52,067 nucleotides of DNA from Gammaproteobacteria bacterium (GTDB lineage Bacteria > Pseudomonadota > Gammaproteobacteria > SZUA-229), in NCBI GenBank assembly GCA_026195895.1, contig JAPHRO010000016.1:1-52067 (forward strand). The letters run 5' to 3'. Position 1 is the stretch's first letter. The number at the start of each line of letters is the position of its first letter. Both the position numbers and the translations under genes were made by a program. Below, in pieces: positions 25,910 to 34,508 of this stretch. The notes below the pieces were generated by a model that was not told the origin of the DNA, did not search any database, and saw nothing but the letters and a program-made list of their open reading frames with translations.

Positions 25910-26071
25910 ACTATCCTCTTTATTGTTCAATTATGTTACGAACAAACAAGCCTAGCAGAAATATCTCAATCTACTAATAATCAAAGCAGACGGATGTTCT
26001 ATATGAGATAAAGAAATTCGAATTTTATTTTTTACTGATGGTTTAAGCTATTGCGCTTTTACGCGGAATAC

Positions 26072-26389
26072 TCAGGCATCCCGCAAATCATTAATGATTT
26101 CATTCAGTGTATAAAAACAGCCATTGCGCATGAATCCAGCGATAACACCGGATTTGAGTGATACAGCTTTGCCCAGCTCGTCCCTTTCGGAAATCCAGTA
26201 ATCAGGCAGGCCATCCAGAATATGCACAACTGAGGGCATACCATCTTCATAGGCTGCCAGGTGGGTTTCTTTATTGTGGAGATCCATGAAGGCAGGCATG
26301 AAGCCAAAGCCGGCAGCGCCAAAGATAGTGCTGCTCATTTGATCGTAGGCGCCCTGTTGCTCGGCTAACTGGGACTGTGACATGTACAT
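26072..26389 (-). CDS. hypothetical protein
   Basis: 105 residues from ATG at 26389, with GAAGG upstream. The protein is soluble with no signal. It has a Gln-rich start (SQSQLAEQQGAYDQ), a Gly/Phe-rich hydrophobic stretch (IFGAAGFGFMPAFMDLHN) and a C-terminal part with ILDGLPDYWISERDELGKAVSLKSGVIAGFMRNGCFYTLNEI. I do not recognise the family. It follows the lipoprotein gene of the Mla-type cluster by 64 bp on the same strand, so it may be the last gene of that transcript. Confidence 0.65.
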   Translation of the reverse strand: MYMSQSQLAEQQGAYDQMSSTIFGAAGFGFMPAFMDLHNKETHLAAYEDGMPSVVHILDGLPDYWISERDELGKAVSLKSGVIAGFMRNGCFYTLNEIINDLRDA

Positions 26390-26453
26390 ATAAACCCGCC
26401 TTCATGTTCTTGCATATTAACTATGGCGGTAGGTTTACTGAATTCTTTAGTGA

Positions 26454-27095
26454 CTATTTGTTATTTATTGCTAAATCGCTAAAAAAGGCAGCCAGCACCT
26501 GATCCAGCGCCCTGCCAAAAGTAGCCACGGTGTCGTGCATGCTCTGAGATGGCACTGCCAGCCGAGCCAGATACTGCCGAGACCAGTCTTTATCTGGATT
26601 TGAGCCATAGCGGACACCCAGCTTCAGTTTCACTAACACCTCACTGTCGCTACCATTAACCAGCCGCTCGAAGCCGAGTATGCGGCTGGTCAGGCTGACG
26701 TCCATCTTGCTCGGCGACACTGTGTTAGCGTTGGCTGAATTTATACCCAGCCCTTCTAATGCCGAGTGAATATGTTTTCTAATCAATATAGCCGGCGGCT
26801 CGACCCAGTAATGATAATGGTAGCGTCCGAGTTCCAGCGGAGTCGCCGACTCCACGTAAAGTATGCTGCGCTCATGGTACAAGCCATCAGCCTGCACCGG
26901 TTCAACCAGCAAGCTGGCGATATTATTTTTAAGCTTACCAGCAATCGCAGTATTTATGCCTGCCACGGGTAACCGATAATAATGATCGGCGGGTATTTCG
27001 CCGCCAGAGAAACTGCATGCTGACAGCAACAAACTGCTTAACAGGGTCACGCCCTTTATCAGACGGGTTAGCTTTTTATTTAGTATTAATTTCAT
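26454..27095 (-). CDS. ABC-transport auxiliary lipoprotein (PqiC/ABC_trans_aux type)
   Basis: 213 residues. The lipoprotein signal has its lipobox at LLSAC (about residue 27), followed by the family start DHYYRLPV and the core ERSILYVESATPLELGRYHYHYWVEPPAILIRKHIHSAL. These proteins accompany MCE/Mla-type lipid transporters and link the inner-membrane complex to the outer membrane. The ATG overlaps the MlaD-like stop (ATGA, 27092-27095), so the two are translationally coupled. It replaces the soluble MlaC of the E. coli system. Confidence 0.88.
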   Translation of the reverse strand: MKLILNKKLTRLIKGVTLLSSLLLSACSFSGGEIPADHYYRLPVAGINTAIAGKLKNNIASLLVEPVQADGLYHERSILYVESATPLELGRYHYHYWVEPPAILIRKHIHSALEGLGINSANANTVSPSKMDVSLTSRILGFERLVNGSDSEVLVKLKLGVRYGSNPDKDWSRQYLARLAVPSQSMHDTVATFGRALDQVLAAFFSDLAINNK

Positions 27096-27961
27096 TTTGC
27101 TGGCACCGCATTGTCAACTGGAGGCTTGCTACCCAGGATGGCTCCCGGATTATCTCTTAACTGTCGGCTCAATTCGTTCATGTTACGACTGGAAGCATCC
27201 AGGTTATAAACTATAGAATTGATGTGCGATGAAATCACATCCATGGATTTTTTTAAGGCAAGCACGCTGTGTCGAATATCTTCATCATTATCAGCCACCA
27301 GGGCACTGGAACGTTTTAATAATTCATCCAGTTGATGATTGACCTTATCAAATCCACTGGCCAGTTTGGCCAGGCTCTTGCTGGCATCGTCGGCATTTAA
27401 AAACATATTGTCGATATGCTGGATATTTTCATCATCCAGCATGGTTTCGATCTGGCTGGCGCTATGATTCAATTTTTTTAATAAATTAGAAATATCGCCG
27501 GCCATGTTAGGCACAAAGTTATCCAGTTCGTTACCAATGGAACTGGCCAGCGCCATCATATCCACCGCTTCGCGACTGGCAATTAAGTCACCGGGCTGCA
27601 GTCTATTTTTAGATTGTCCTTCGGTAATTTCGATTTGTTTATCGGCAATAATGCCGGGCATGGCAATTTCAGCAATACTGTCTGCAGGAATGGGCCAGCC
27701 GCCTTTTATGGACAATTGCATTTTGTAGCGCGTTCTACTGCCACCAAATACCGGTTCGACACTATTGACCTGTCCAATTTGATAACCTTCATAAGTTACT
27801 GCTGCGCCATCTTTAATGCCAGTTATTTTATCAAACTCAACGTAGTACACTTCGGCCCCGGACTGCTGACCGGTAATTCTGTACAACATGGCAAATAACA
27901 ACAGCAATGTTGCTATCACAAACACGCCAACCATCAGGTAATTGATATTATCTTTTTTCAT
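27092..27961 (-). CDS. MlaD-like MCE-domain protein
   Basis: 289 residues. One TM helix (about 8-28, YLMVGVFVIATLLLLFAML) anchors a periplasmic MCE domain (about 38-115: VEFDKITGIKDGAAVTYEGYQIGQVNSVEP ... IAEIAMPGIIADKQIEITEG). A long helical tail follows (LLKKLNHSASQIETMLDD, LDELLKRSSALVADNDE), ending in a Pro-containing linker. MCE proteins form hexameric rings that guide lipids between membranes. The tail is longer than in E. coli MlaD (183 residues) and could span part of the periplasm, which fits the absence of an MlaC gene. Confidence 0.92.
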   Translation of the reverse strand: MKKDNINYLMVGVFVIATLLLLFAMLYRITGQQSGAEVYYVEFDKITGIKDGAAVTYEGYQIGQVNSVEPVFGGSRTRYKMQLSIKGGWPIPADSIAEIAMPGIIADKQIEITEGQSKNRLQPGDLIASREAVDMMALASSIGNELDNFVPNMAGDISNLLKKLNHSASQIETMLDDENIQHIDNMFLNADDASKSLAKLASGFDKVNHQLDELLKRSSALVADNDEDIRHSVLALKKSMDVISSHINSIVYNLDASSRNMNELSRQLRDNPGAILGSKPPVDNAVPAK

Positions 27962-27985
27962 ATATATTTATTATCCTGCATTTCT

Positions 27986-28843
27986 TTAATCGGGCAGACT
28001 GCCTTTAATATTGCGCCCGGTTAACCGGCCCATATATTCATCCACATCGACCGCATCCTGGCGGGGTTTTCGATTAAGTAAATTATGGATGCGTTCGTTG
28101 CCACTATTGCGCACTTCATCAACCGTACCACACATTAGAATTTTTCCTCGGTCCAGCACTGTAATTCGGTCGGCAATTTTAAATGCGCTATCCAGTTCAT
28201 GGGTAACTACAACGATGGACATATTCATCGCATCACGTAAACGTAAAATCAATTCATCCAGTTCTGCTGCAACAACGGGATCAAGCCCCGCTGAAGGCTC
28301 ATCAAAAAACAATAATTTTGGATCCATAATAATGGCCCTTGCCAGAGCGGCGCGCTTTATCATACCGCCGGATAACTGGGCTGGCATCAAATCTTCAAAG
28401 CCTGCCAGATTGACCACTTCCAGTTTCATGCGGCTCATAATGCGCATGGTGTTTTCATCCAGCCTGGTATGTTCTCGTAATGGCAATTGCGTATTTTCCG
28501 CTACTGTCATCGAGCCAAACAATGCGCCGCCCTGGAATGCCACCCCCATTTGTTTGCGCATTTCATACATTTCCTGCGCACTCATCTGAGTAATATCTTT
28601 ACCCAGCAAACTGACCGTGCCTGATGTCGGTGTATTTAATCCCAGCAGAAAACGTAACAGGGTACTTTTTCCTGAACCACTGCCACCCATGATCACCATG
28701 ATTTCACCTTTGTTTACGGTGAAATTAATATCATCCAGGATCAGCTTATCATCGTAGTGAGTAACCAGATTTTTTACATCAATCACAACATCGGGCGCTA
28801 CCTGGTGTGGCAAATTATTTTCGACCTGAGCTGCTGTATTCAT
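27986..28843 (-). CDS. MlaF-like ABC transporter ATPase
   Basis: 285 residues with the complete ABC set: Walker A GGSGSGKST, a Q loop (MGVAFQGGALFGSMTV), signature LSGGMIKRAALARA, Walker B LLFFDEPSAGLDP and an H-loop His in VVVTHELDSAF. The phrasing, especially FQGGALF and LSGGM, is that of MlaF/Ttg2A lipid-transport ATPases. The C-terminal extension (HNLLNRKPRQDAVDVDEYMGRL) is longer than usual; in E. coli the MlaF C-terminus handshakes with a second MlaF and contacts MlaB. It lies between the permease and MCE genes with short gaps of 13 and 24 bp. Confidence 0.94.
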   Translation of the reverse strand: MNTAAQVENNLPHQVAPDVVIDVKNLVTHYDDKLILDDINFTVNKGEIMVIMGGSGSGKSTLLRFLLGLNTPTSGTVSLLGKDITQMSAQEMYEMRKQMGVAFQGGALFGSMTVAENTQLPLREHTRLDENTMRIMSRMKLEVVNLAGFEDLMPAQLSGGMIKRAALARAIIMDPKLLFFDEPSAGLDPVVAAELDELILRLRDAMNMSIVVVTHELDSAFKIADRITVLDRGKILMCGTVDEVRNSGNERIHNLLNRKPRQDAVDVDEYMGRLTGRNIKGSLPD

Positions 28844-28856
28844 GATGCTGTATTGA

Positions 28857-29645
28857 TTACCGGGTTAGAAAAAAAGTAAAAATCATATCCGCCACAATAA
28901 TATAGCTGATGGACAGAACAACGGAACGGGTTGTTGAACGACCAACCCCCTCGGAACCACCGGTAACTTTAAACCCGTTACTCACCGAAACCAGTACAAT
29001 AATAATGGCAAATACGATGCTTTTAGAAACTCCCTGTGCCACATCATTAATACTGAGCACTTCAAAGCTTCTGTTCATATAAGTGGCAACCGTCATATTG
29101 AGTTCGAATGAGGTATAAACAGCACCGCCTAGCATCCCCAGGAAATCACCAATCACCGTTAATAAAGGTAAAACCAGCATCATGGCAATTAATATGGGGG
29201 CCGCCAGATAACGTACCGGATTAATACCAATCACACGCAGGGCATCGATTTCCTGCGACTCTTTCATGGTGCCGATTCTTGCGGTGATAGCAGAACCGGA
29301 ACGTCCAGCGACAATGATGCCAATAATCAATGCAGAAAACTCACGCGTGACGGATACAGCAATACCGGTAACCACCTGCGATTGCGCACCATAGGGCTTC
29401 AGCGTTTCCAGCCCCTGCAGGGCCAGCATCATACCAACGGAAAAACATAAAATACTGGCGATGGGCACGGCCTTCACCCCAATGCTCATCGCCTCATGAA
29501 AAATATGCGCCAGACGTACCGATTGATTCCGAAATTTTCCCAGAAAAAACCATTCCAGTGATTCAACCAGCAACATGAAAGCATAGCCAACTTCCTCAAT
29601 GGCATTAAGAGATAGTTTGCCGACATGTGAAATAGCTTTCTTCAT
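28857..29645 (-). CDS. MlaE-like lipid ABC transporter permease
   Basis: 262 residues with five or six hydrophobic helices and the MlaE family core: an interfacial N-terminal helix, then GMMLALQGLETLKPYGAQSQVVTGIAVSVTREFSALIIGIIVAGRSGSAITARIGTMKESQEIDALRVIGINPVRYLAAP. This EIDAL segment is the coupling helix for the ATPase. The final helices include SIVFAIIIVLVSVSNGFKVTGGSEGVGRSTTRSVVLSIS. It transports phospholipids together with the MlaF and MlaD homologues. Its ATG overlaps the STAS gene stop by one base, tying it closely to the regulatory genes upstream. Confidence 0.94.
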   Translation of the reverse strand: MKKAISHVGKLSLNAIEEVGYAFMLLVESLEWFFLGKFRNQSVRLAHIFHEAMSIGVKAVPIASILCFSVGMMLALQGLETLKPYGAQSQVVTGIAVSVTREFSALIIGIIVAGRSGSAITARIGTMKESQEIDALRVIGINPVRYLAAPILIAMMLVLPLLTVIGDFLGMLGGAVYTSFELNMTVATYMNRSFEVLSINDVAQGVSKSIVFAIIIVLVSVSNGFKVTGGSEGVGRSTTRSVVLSISYIIVADMIFTFFLTR

Positions 29646-29968
29646 TACAGATCGACATCATCAATTGAGGCATATATTGGAAACACCTTATCCAGCCTGG
29701 CCAGTTGTAAAACCTGCAGGGCTGCTTTGCTAACACCTAATAATGCAAACTGCAGCTGTTGGCCACGCGCGGTCTGAAAACCTTCAACCAGACTGGCCAC
29801 ACCTGAACTATCAATATATTCAACGGCGGACAAATCAATCAGCAAGTGATTATTTTTTTTCAAACATTTTAAAATCTGCTCCCGCGCCTGGGGTGAACAA
29901 TTCAGATCCACCTCCCCGGTTAACGAAATGACAGAAAATTTCCCGTGTTCATGTACCGGATATTTCAT
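29645..29968 (-). CDS. STAS-domain protein (anti-sigma antagonist / MlaB-like)
   Basis: 107 residues, a single STAS domain: SVISLTGEVDLNCSPQAREQILKCL, LIDLSAVEYIDSSGVASLVEGF and ALLGVSKAALQVLQLARLDKVFPIY. The DSSG motif holds the Ser that RsbW-type kinases phosphorylate in SpoIIAA/RsbV proteins. In E. coli, MlaB is also a single STAS domain and binds MlaF to enable transport. This gene lies exactly between an RsbW-like kinase (zero-base gap) and the MlaE permease (one-base overlap), so it could be both the kinase substrate and the transporter subunit. Confidence 0.9.
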   Translation of the reverse strand: MKYPVHEHGKFSVISLTGEVDLNCSPQAREQILKCLKKNNHLLIDLSAVEYIDSSGVASLVEGFQTARGQQLQFALLGVSKAALQVLQLARLDKVFPIYASIDDVDL

Positions 29969-30433
29969 TTATTCGTAATCCTTAGTATTGATACTGTCGC
30001 AAACGATGCCGCAGTCAGTATCAGTTTCAATATTCTTACGCATTTCCAGCAAATTACCCTCACCATCCAGGCCGTCTTTATATTCAACCTGATCCATCAC
30101 CTGGTGAATAAGATGCACGCCCAGTCCTCCGGGTCGGATATCATCCAGATCTCGCGACTTTATGCTTGATCTGTCTACCTGAATGCCAAAATCATAAATC
30201 CGGATAATTAACTCCTGCTTATCTTTCCAGAATTCTAAAATGACTTCGCCGTCATCATTATTCTGATACGCATGCTGAATCACATTCATACAGGCCTCGT
30301 TGATTGACATCACCAGGCAGTCAAGATTGCTCTGATTACAGCCTTGCTCAATGGCTAACTGACGCACGAGTCTGCGAACGGCTTTTAGCTTATCGGCACG
30401 TGATAAAAAATGTATGCGTTCAAGTTGTTCCAT
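29969..30433 (-). CDS. RsbW/SpoIIAB-like serine kinase (HATPase_c_2)
   Basis: 154 residues, a stand-alone GHKL ATPase of the anti-sigma type: N box SINEACMNVIQHAY, G1 around RIYDFGIQVD, G2 RPGGLGVHLIHQVMDQVEY. RsbW proteins phosphorylate a STAS partner on Ser and, when the partner is phosphorylated, bind another target, classically a sigma factor. No sigma factor gene is in the cluster. The gene is flanked by the phosphatase (two-base gap) and the STAS protein (no gap), which makes a complete partner-switch cassette. Confidence 0.9.
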   Translation of the reverse strand: MEQLERIHFLSRADKLKAVRRLVRQLAIEQGCNQSNLDCLVMSINEACMNVIQHAYQNNDDGEVILEFWKDKQELIIRIYDFGIQVDRSSIKSRDLDDIRPGGLGVHLIHQVMDQVEYKDGLDGEGNLLEMRKNIETDTDCGIVCDSINTKDYE

Positions 30434-30435
30434 AG

Positions 30436-32139
30436 TTACTGTTTTTCCAGCAACAACAAAGTAACATCATCCCGAAACGGAACGGTGGAATCGTTAAATC
30501 GATCCACAATTTTTTCAATGCGTTGCAGCGGCGTTAAACCCGCTTCCATGGTGGCGATGGTTTTGAATAAGCCACTCATTTCCAGCATTTCATTTTCAGC
30601 AACATATCCCTCGGTAACACCATCGGAAAACATATATAAACTCTGGTCAGCAAGATCCAGTTCAAACTCGGGAAATTCCGCTTCACTCAATACGCCTAGC
30701 GGCGGTGCCTGCGCATCCAGTTCTCGCGCCAGTCCATCAGGAGAAAATAATAATGCTGGCGGATTACCTGCATTCACCATTCTTAGCATGCCTGACTTTG
30801 GACAATAAAGACCCGCGATCATAGTAACAAACATGCCATGAATAGACGTTTCACACAATTCTATATTTATTTGCGACATCAGTTCACCGGGATCATGGAT
30901 GCGTTTACCCAGGCAACGAAACAGACTGCTGGTTTTTGCCATTAATAAAGCAGCATTAACACCCTTCCCCGAAACGTCACCCAGATTAAAATATATTCGA
31001 CCGTCGGGTAAACTAAAGTAATCATAAAAATCACCGGACAAATCCCTGGCAGAAATATTGATGCCAACAATGGGAAATTTTTTATCCATCAGCGGGGGCA
31101 ATAAACTTTTCTGAATTTCTCTGGCCAATCCCAGATCGCGATTTAATTCAGCGGCCAGTCGATCTCTCTCATCCAGCGCCTGCTCAAGCCGCATGGTAAG
31201 TTCCTGAAAGTTGATATTATCTTCATTCAGTTTGATATTGGCCTGGAACAATATCTGCGAAAACTCAATATGGCCTTTGACTTTTATGCCCAGCACCAGA
31301 GCCGTTAAATCAACTTCATCGGGAATCGCGGCCAGTAATTCTTCGGTGCGATAGGGTTCCATTTCAAAATTTTCAGTCAGGATCTGGCGACAGCGATTGA
31401 TAACAAAACTTTTATCCAGTGCGGTGTACACGGCTGACATCCAGTCAGCGCAGTGTAAGACTTTGCACAGTTGCTCATCGAAGAATTCAAGCTGAGCGGT
31501 ATTACAAGAGTGGTGATTGCAGATAGGCCTGGCAATTTCATCGAGCATGCCCCAGCGTTCGCAAAACAGCTCGCTGGCCTGATCATGGGTCATATTAAAT
31601 ACGTTACGTTCCATACTGTAACGCGCTTCCGGCTCACGCTTTCTAAACTCGGCCCATAAGGCGCCCTTATTTGGGCTGAGTAAAAACAGCAGTAAAAACC
31701 CAATGTCCTGCATTAAGCCTGCGGTAAAGCATCGGCTACCATCAAGACCAATAGTTTCCCCGATCATGCGCGCACTCACCGCACGGCGTAATGAATCTTC
31801 CCAGAATTCCTGTTGATCAAGACCGCGAATTTTATATTGGCCAAAAGTTTTATAAATCACCAGACAAATCATTAACAAACAGATGCGCTCGAATCCGGCC
31901 AGCTGAACGGCCTGATAAATCGAAGATACTTTGCTGGTCAGGTTGAAATGATCGGAATTAATAACGTTCAGCAGCGATTCAAAGAACTGAGGATAATCCG
32001 CCTCAATAGATAATACGTCCTGTTCATCAATCGTCTCCAGGCCATGCAACTCAAGAAACCGGCGCGCAAGCTCTGGAATCAGCGGGATATTGGCAGCATT
32101 AATATGGTCGTCAAGATTGATGTAAGACACGTTTCGCAT
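30436..32139 (-). CDS. HDOD - PP2C (SpoIIE/RsbU-type) phosphatase
   Basis: 567 residues. An HDOD domain (about 10-215) is visible from IPLIPELARRFLELHG, IYQAVQLAGFERICLLMICLVIY and the GLMQDIGFLLLFLL helix; its HD metal residues are not preserved, as is normal for HDOD. A coiled linker (about 300-345, LTMRLEQALDERDRLAAELNRDLGLAREIQKSLLP) leads to the SpoIIE phosphatase domain (about 350-567) with the metal-binding Asp residues in SGDFYDYF, LGDVSGKG, FSDGVTEG and RDDVTLL. It should dephosphorylate the phospho-STAS protein made by the kinase next door, with HDOD as the signal input. It is the first gene of the lipid-transport run. Confidence 0.92.
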   Translation of the reverse strand: MRNVSYINLDDHINAANIPLIPELARRFLELHGLETIDEQDVLSIEADYPQFFESLLNVINSDHFNLTSKVSSIYQAVQLAGFERICLLMICLVIYKTFGQYKIRGLDQQEFWEDSLRRAVSARMIGETIGLDGSRCFTAGLMQDIGFLLLFLLSPNKGALWAEFRKREPEARYSMERNVFNMTHDQASELFCERWGMLDEIARPICNHHSCNTAQLEFFDEQLCKVLHCADWMSAVYTALDKSFVINRCRQILTENFEMEPYRTEELLAAIPDEVDLTALVLGIKVKGHIEFSQILFQANIKLNEDNINFQELTMRLEQALDERDRLAAELNRDLGLAREIQKSLLPPLMDKKFPIVGINISARDLSGDFYDYFSLPDGRIYFNLGDVSGKGVNAALLMAKTSSLFRCLGKRIHDPGELMSQINIELCETSIHGMFVTMIAGLYCPKSGMLRMVNAGNPPALLFSPDGLARELDAQAPPLGVLSEAEFPEFELDLADQSLYMFSDGVTEGYVAENEMLEMSGLFKTIATMEAGLTPLQRIEKIVDRFNDSTVPFRDDVTLLLLEKQ

Positions 32140-32260
32140 TCAATTTATTGAGGAGTATCAGAAACTCCGTAAACAGGTTTAGCTATGCCCAAATTAAGCC
32201 TGAAATATTTTTATCTATTGAGTATAGTCTCAAGCTACGTAGTTAGCCTGAAATTTCCTG

Positions 32261-33175
32261 ATGATTCACACACTTATGCAGATGTTTGCGCTGATCGGTC
32301 TGGGCTTGCTATGGTCCTGGTTCAATCCTGGTCGAATGGACAGCGCACTGATCAGGAAAGTATTGACTGACACGGTATATTTTATATTCCTGCCGGCGCT
32401 GGTGTTTAATGTACTCTGGCAGGCTGATCTGGGACTGGATTCCGCGAAAATTGCTTTCAGTGCTGCCGTCGGCGTGCTGAGCGCACTGTTTTTAAGCTGG
32501 TTTATCTGTAAACGCTGTCGTACCCACGGCCCAGTCACCGGAGCCGTGCTGCTTGCCGCCAGCTTTCCCAATGCCACCTATCTCGGTTATCCGCTACTAA
32601 TTCATACTTTAGGCGACTGGGCCGGGCCGGTCGCCATTCAATATGACCTGTTTGCCTGCACCCCGATTCTACTCACTGTCGGCATCATGCTGGCGGCACA
32701 TTTTGGTGGCAAACAGGCAGCCCGCCACAATCCCTTCATTGAACTACTGAAAGTACCACCACTGATAGCGGCTGTGATAGCGACCAGCCTGAATTTACTG
32801 GGTGTACAACCTGTTGAAGGCATCACCGGCTTACTGGCCATAATGGGCTCGGCGGTGGTGCCCATTATGCTATTTGCCATTGGCCTGGCGCTGAAACAGG
32901 GGTTTTCTGAAACGCGCCATCTACCAACTGTTATTCCGGTGAGCATTATTCAATTGATACTGATGCCGTTGATTGTACTGGGCACCAGTATTTTAATCGG
33001 CCTCGATGGTAATTTGCGTACGGCAGTGGTACTTGAGGCAGCCATGCCCAGTATGGCACTGGGTGTCGTGCTGTGTGATCGCTACGGGCTGAATACCGGT
33101 ATCTATGCCTCGGCAGTGACACTGACGACCCTGCTTAGTCTGATCACACTTCCCCTCTGGTATGGCTGGCTATAG
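32261..33175 (+). CDS. AEC-family (auxin efflux carrier-like) membrane transporter
   Basis: 304 residues, with two halves of four to five TM helices each. Conserved family features are the early FALIGLGLLWSWFNP segment, the SFPNATYLGYPL motif in the first repeat, and AMPSMALGVVLCDRYGLNTGIYASAVTLTTLLSLITLPLWY in the second. Bacterial members export or import organic acids such as malate or malonate. It is divergent from the HDOD phosphatase gene across 121 bp, with no sign of a shared function. The ribosome site before ATG 32261 is weak. Confidence 0.9.
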   Translation: MIHTLMQMFALIGLGLLWSWFNPGRMDSALIRKVLTDTVYFIFLPALVFNVLWQADLGLDSAKIAFSAAVGVLSALFLSWFICKRCRTHGPVTGAVLLAASFPNATYLGYPLLIHTLGDWAGPVAIQYDLFACTPILLTVGIMLAAHFGGKQAARHNPFIELLKVPPLIAAVIATSLNLLGVQPVEGITGLLAIMGSAVVPIMLFAIGLALKQGFSETRHLPTVIPVSIIQLILMPLIVLGTSILIGLDGNLRTAVVLEAAMPSMALGVVLCDRYGLNTGIYASAVTLTTLLSLITLPLWYGWL

Positions 33176-33558
33176 CGCAAAAAAATCAGCTCAATGTAAT
33201 GTTTGGTTACGGTTGATTTAGCACTGGTTGTCTTACTAGCAAGCCATATTCACTGCAAATTTTTCTGTTATAACTACACTGAAAATTAACGCTATTCAGC
33301 ACGCAACACCAATATAAATGATCATCATGCCCAGACAGTGCTGTCCAGACAAAATCCTGGCGCTATGCCGCAGCCAGAGTTAAAGAAAAACCCATCCAGA
33401 ATGATCTGCTAAAACAGAGCACAAAAGCCAGCATTTCATTGTTTGCGATCCTGTGTAATTGTGCTTTCTGCAATAGCCTGCTGCAATAGAGCCACTGAAC
33501 TACAGATCGTACGACATACTCTATACTTTGACTGTTTAAATAACCAAAAAGAGTATCT
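33176..33558. other. intergenic region; no gene seen
   Basis: This 383-bp stretch lies between the AEC transporter and the MoxR gene, both on the plus strand. I found no coding frame, clear terminator hairpin or strong palindrome. The promoter of the MoxR-DUF58-transglutaminase operon should be here. Confidence 0.5.
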
Positions 33559-34506
33559 ATGCAAAAGCAGACTCATTTGCCTGTTGAGCTTATTCAGCAA
33601 TCCCTGCAGCAGGCGGTAAAAAATATTTCCCATATTATTCTTGGTAAACAACGCCAGATTCAACTGGCTCTGACCTGTTTACTGGCCAATGGACATTTGC
33701 TAATCGAAGACATGCCGGGTGTTGGCAAGACGACCCTGGCACTGGCCATAGCAAAAACCTTCGGGCTGGATTTTCAACGCGTGCAGTTTACCAGCGATTT
33801 GTTACCCGCCGATGTGCTGGGTATATCGATTTACGATATCGAATCACGGCAGTTTAATTTTCATTCGGGCCCGGTATTTACTCAGGTACTGCTCGCCGAT
33901 GAAATCAATCGTTCGACGCCGAAAACACAAAGTGCTCTGCTGGAAGCGATGGAAGAACATCAGGTGACTCAGGATGGTACGACACGGCCACTACCCAAAC
34001 CTTTTTTTGTCATTGCCACCCAGAACCCAACAGAGCAGGTGGGCACGTTTCCGTTACCCGAGTCGCAACTCGATCGTTTCCTGATGCGCATTGAGATCGG
34101 CTATCCTGACCAGAATGCTGAACGTGAATTACTCAAGGGCACGGATCGACGCCAGGCAATCAGGCAAATAGCATCGGTACTGGACGCCAGTGAACTGATT
34201 GAGCTACAGCGCGCGGTCGACGAGGTGCATGTTTCTAAAGCCATTGTAGATTATTTACTGGCCCTGATTCGCAGTAGCCGACTGTCACCCTGGTTTTCTT
34301 CCGGCCTGTCACCCCGAGCAGGTCTGGCCTTACAAAAATGTGCCCAGGCCTGGGCGCTGCTGCATGGCCGCGACCATGTGTTACCCGAAGATGTACAGCA
34401 GGTTATTCCATCCGTGGCGGCACATCGTCTACAAATTAATCCAGATAATCAGCACGAATCCATTGACGAACTCATTATCAAACTCATTAAGCAGGTACCG
34501 GTTTAG
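33559..34506 (+). CDS. MoxR-family AAA+ ATPase
   Basis: 315 residues with ATG after AAAAAGAG. Walker A is MPGVGKTT (52-59), Walker B LLADEINRSTPKTQSALLEAMEE, sensor 1 IATQNPTEQVGTFPLPESQLDRF, followed by the MoxR lid (LSPRAGLALQKCAQAWALLHGRDHVLPEDVQQV). MoxR proteins are chaperone-like ATPases that work with DUF58/VWA proteins. The next two genes are DUF58 and a transglutaminase, a three-gene unit widely seen in bacteria and linked to envelope or exopolysaccharide stress functions. The stop overlaps the possible GTG start of the next gene. Confidence 0.93.
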   Translation: MQKQTHLPVELIQQSLQQAVKNISHIILGKQRQIQLALTCLLANGHLLIEDMPGVGKTTLALAIAKTFGLDFQRVQFTSDLLPADVLGISIYDIESRQFNFHSGPVFTQVLLADEINRSTPKTQSALLEAMEEHQVTQDGTTRPLPKPFFVIATQNPTEQVGTFPLPESQLDRFLMRIEIGYPDQNAERELLKGTDRRQAIRQIASVLDASELIELQRAVDEVHVSKAIVDYLLALIRSSRLSPWFSSGLSPRAGLALQKCAQAWALLHGRDHVLPEDVQQVIPSVAAHRLQINPDNQHESIDELIIKLIKQVPV

Positions 34507-34508
34507 TG

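Noticed and set aside
32196-32256. Short direct repeat AGCCTGAAAT, twice 50 bp apart, before the AEC transporter gene
   Set aside because: Ten bases in an AT-rich promoter region is weak evidence and there is no partner regulator.
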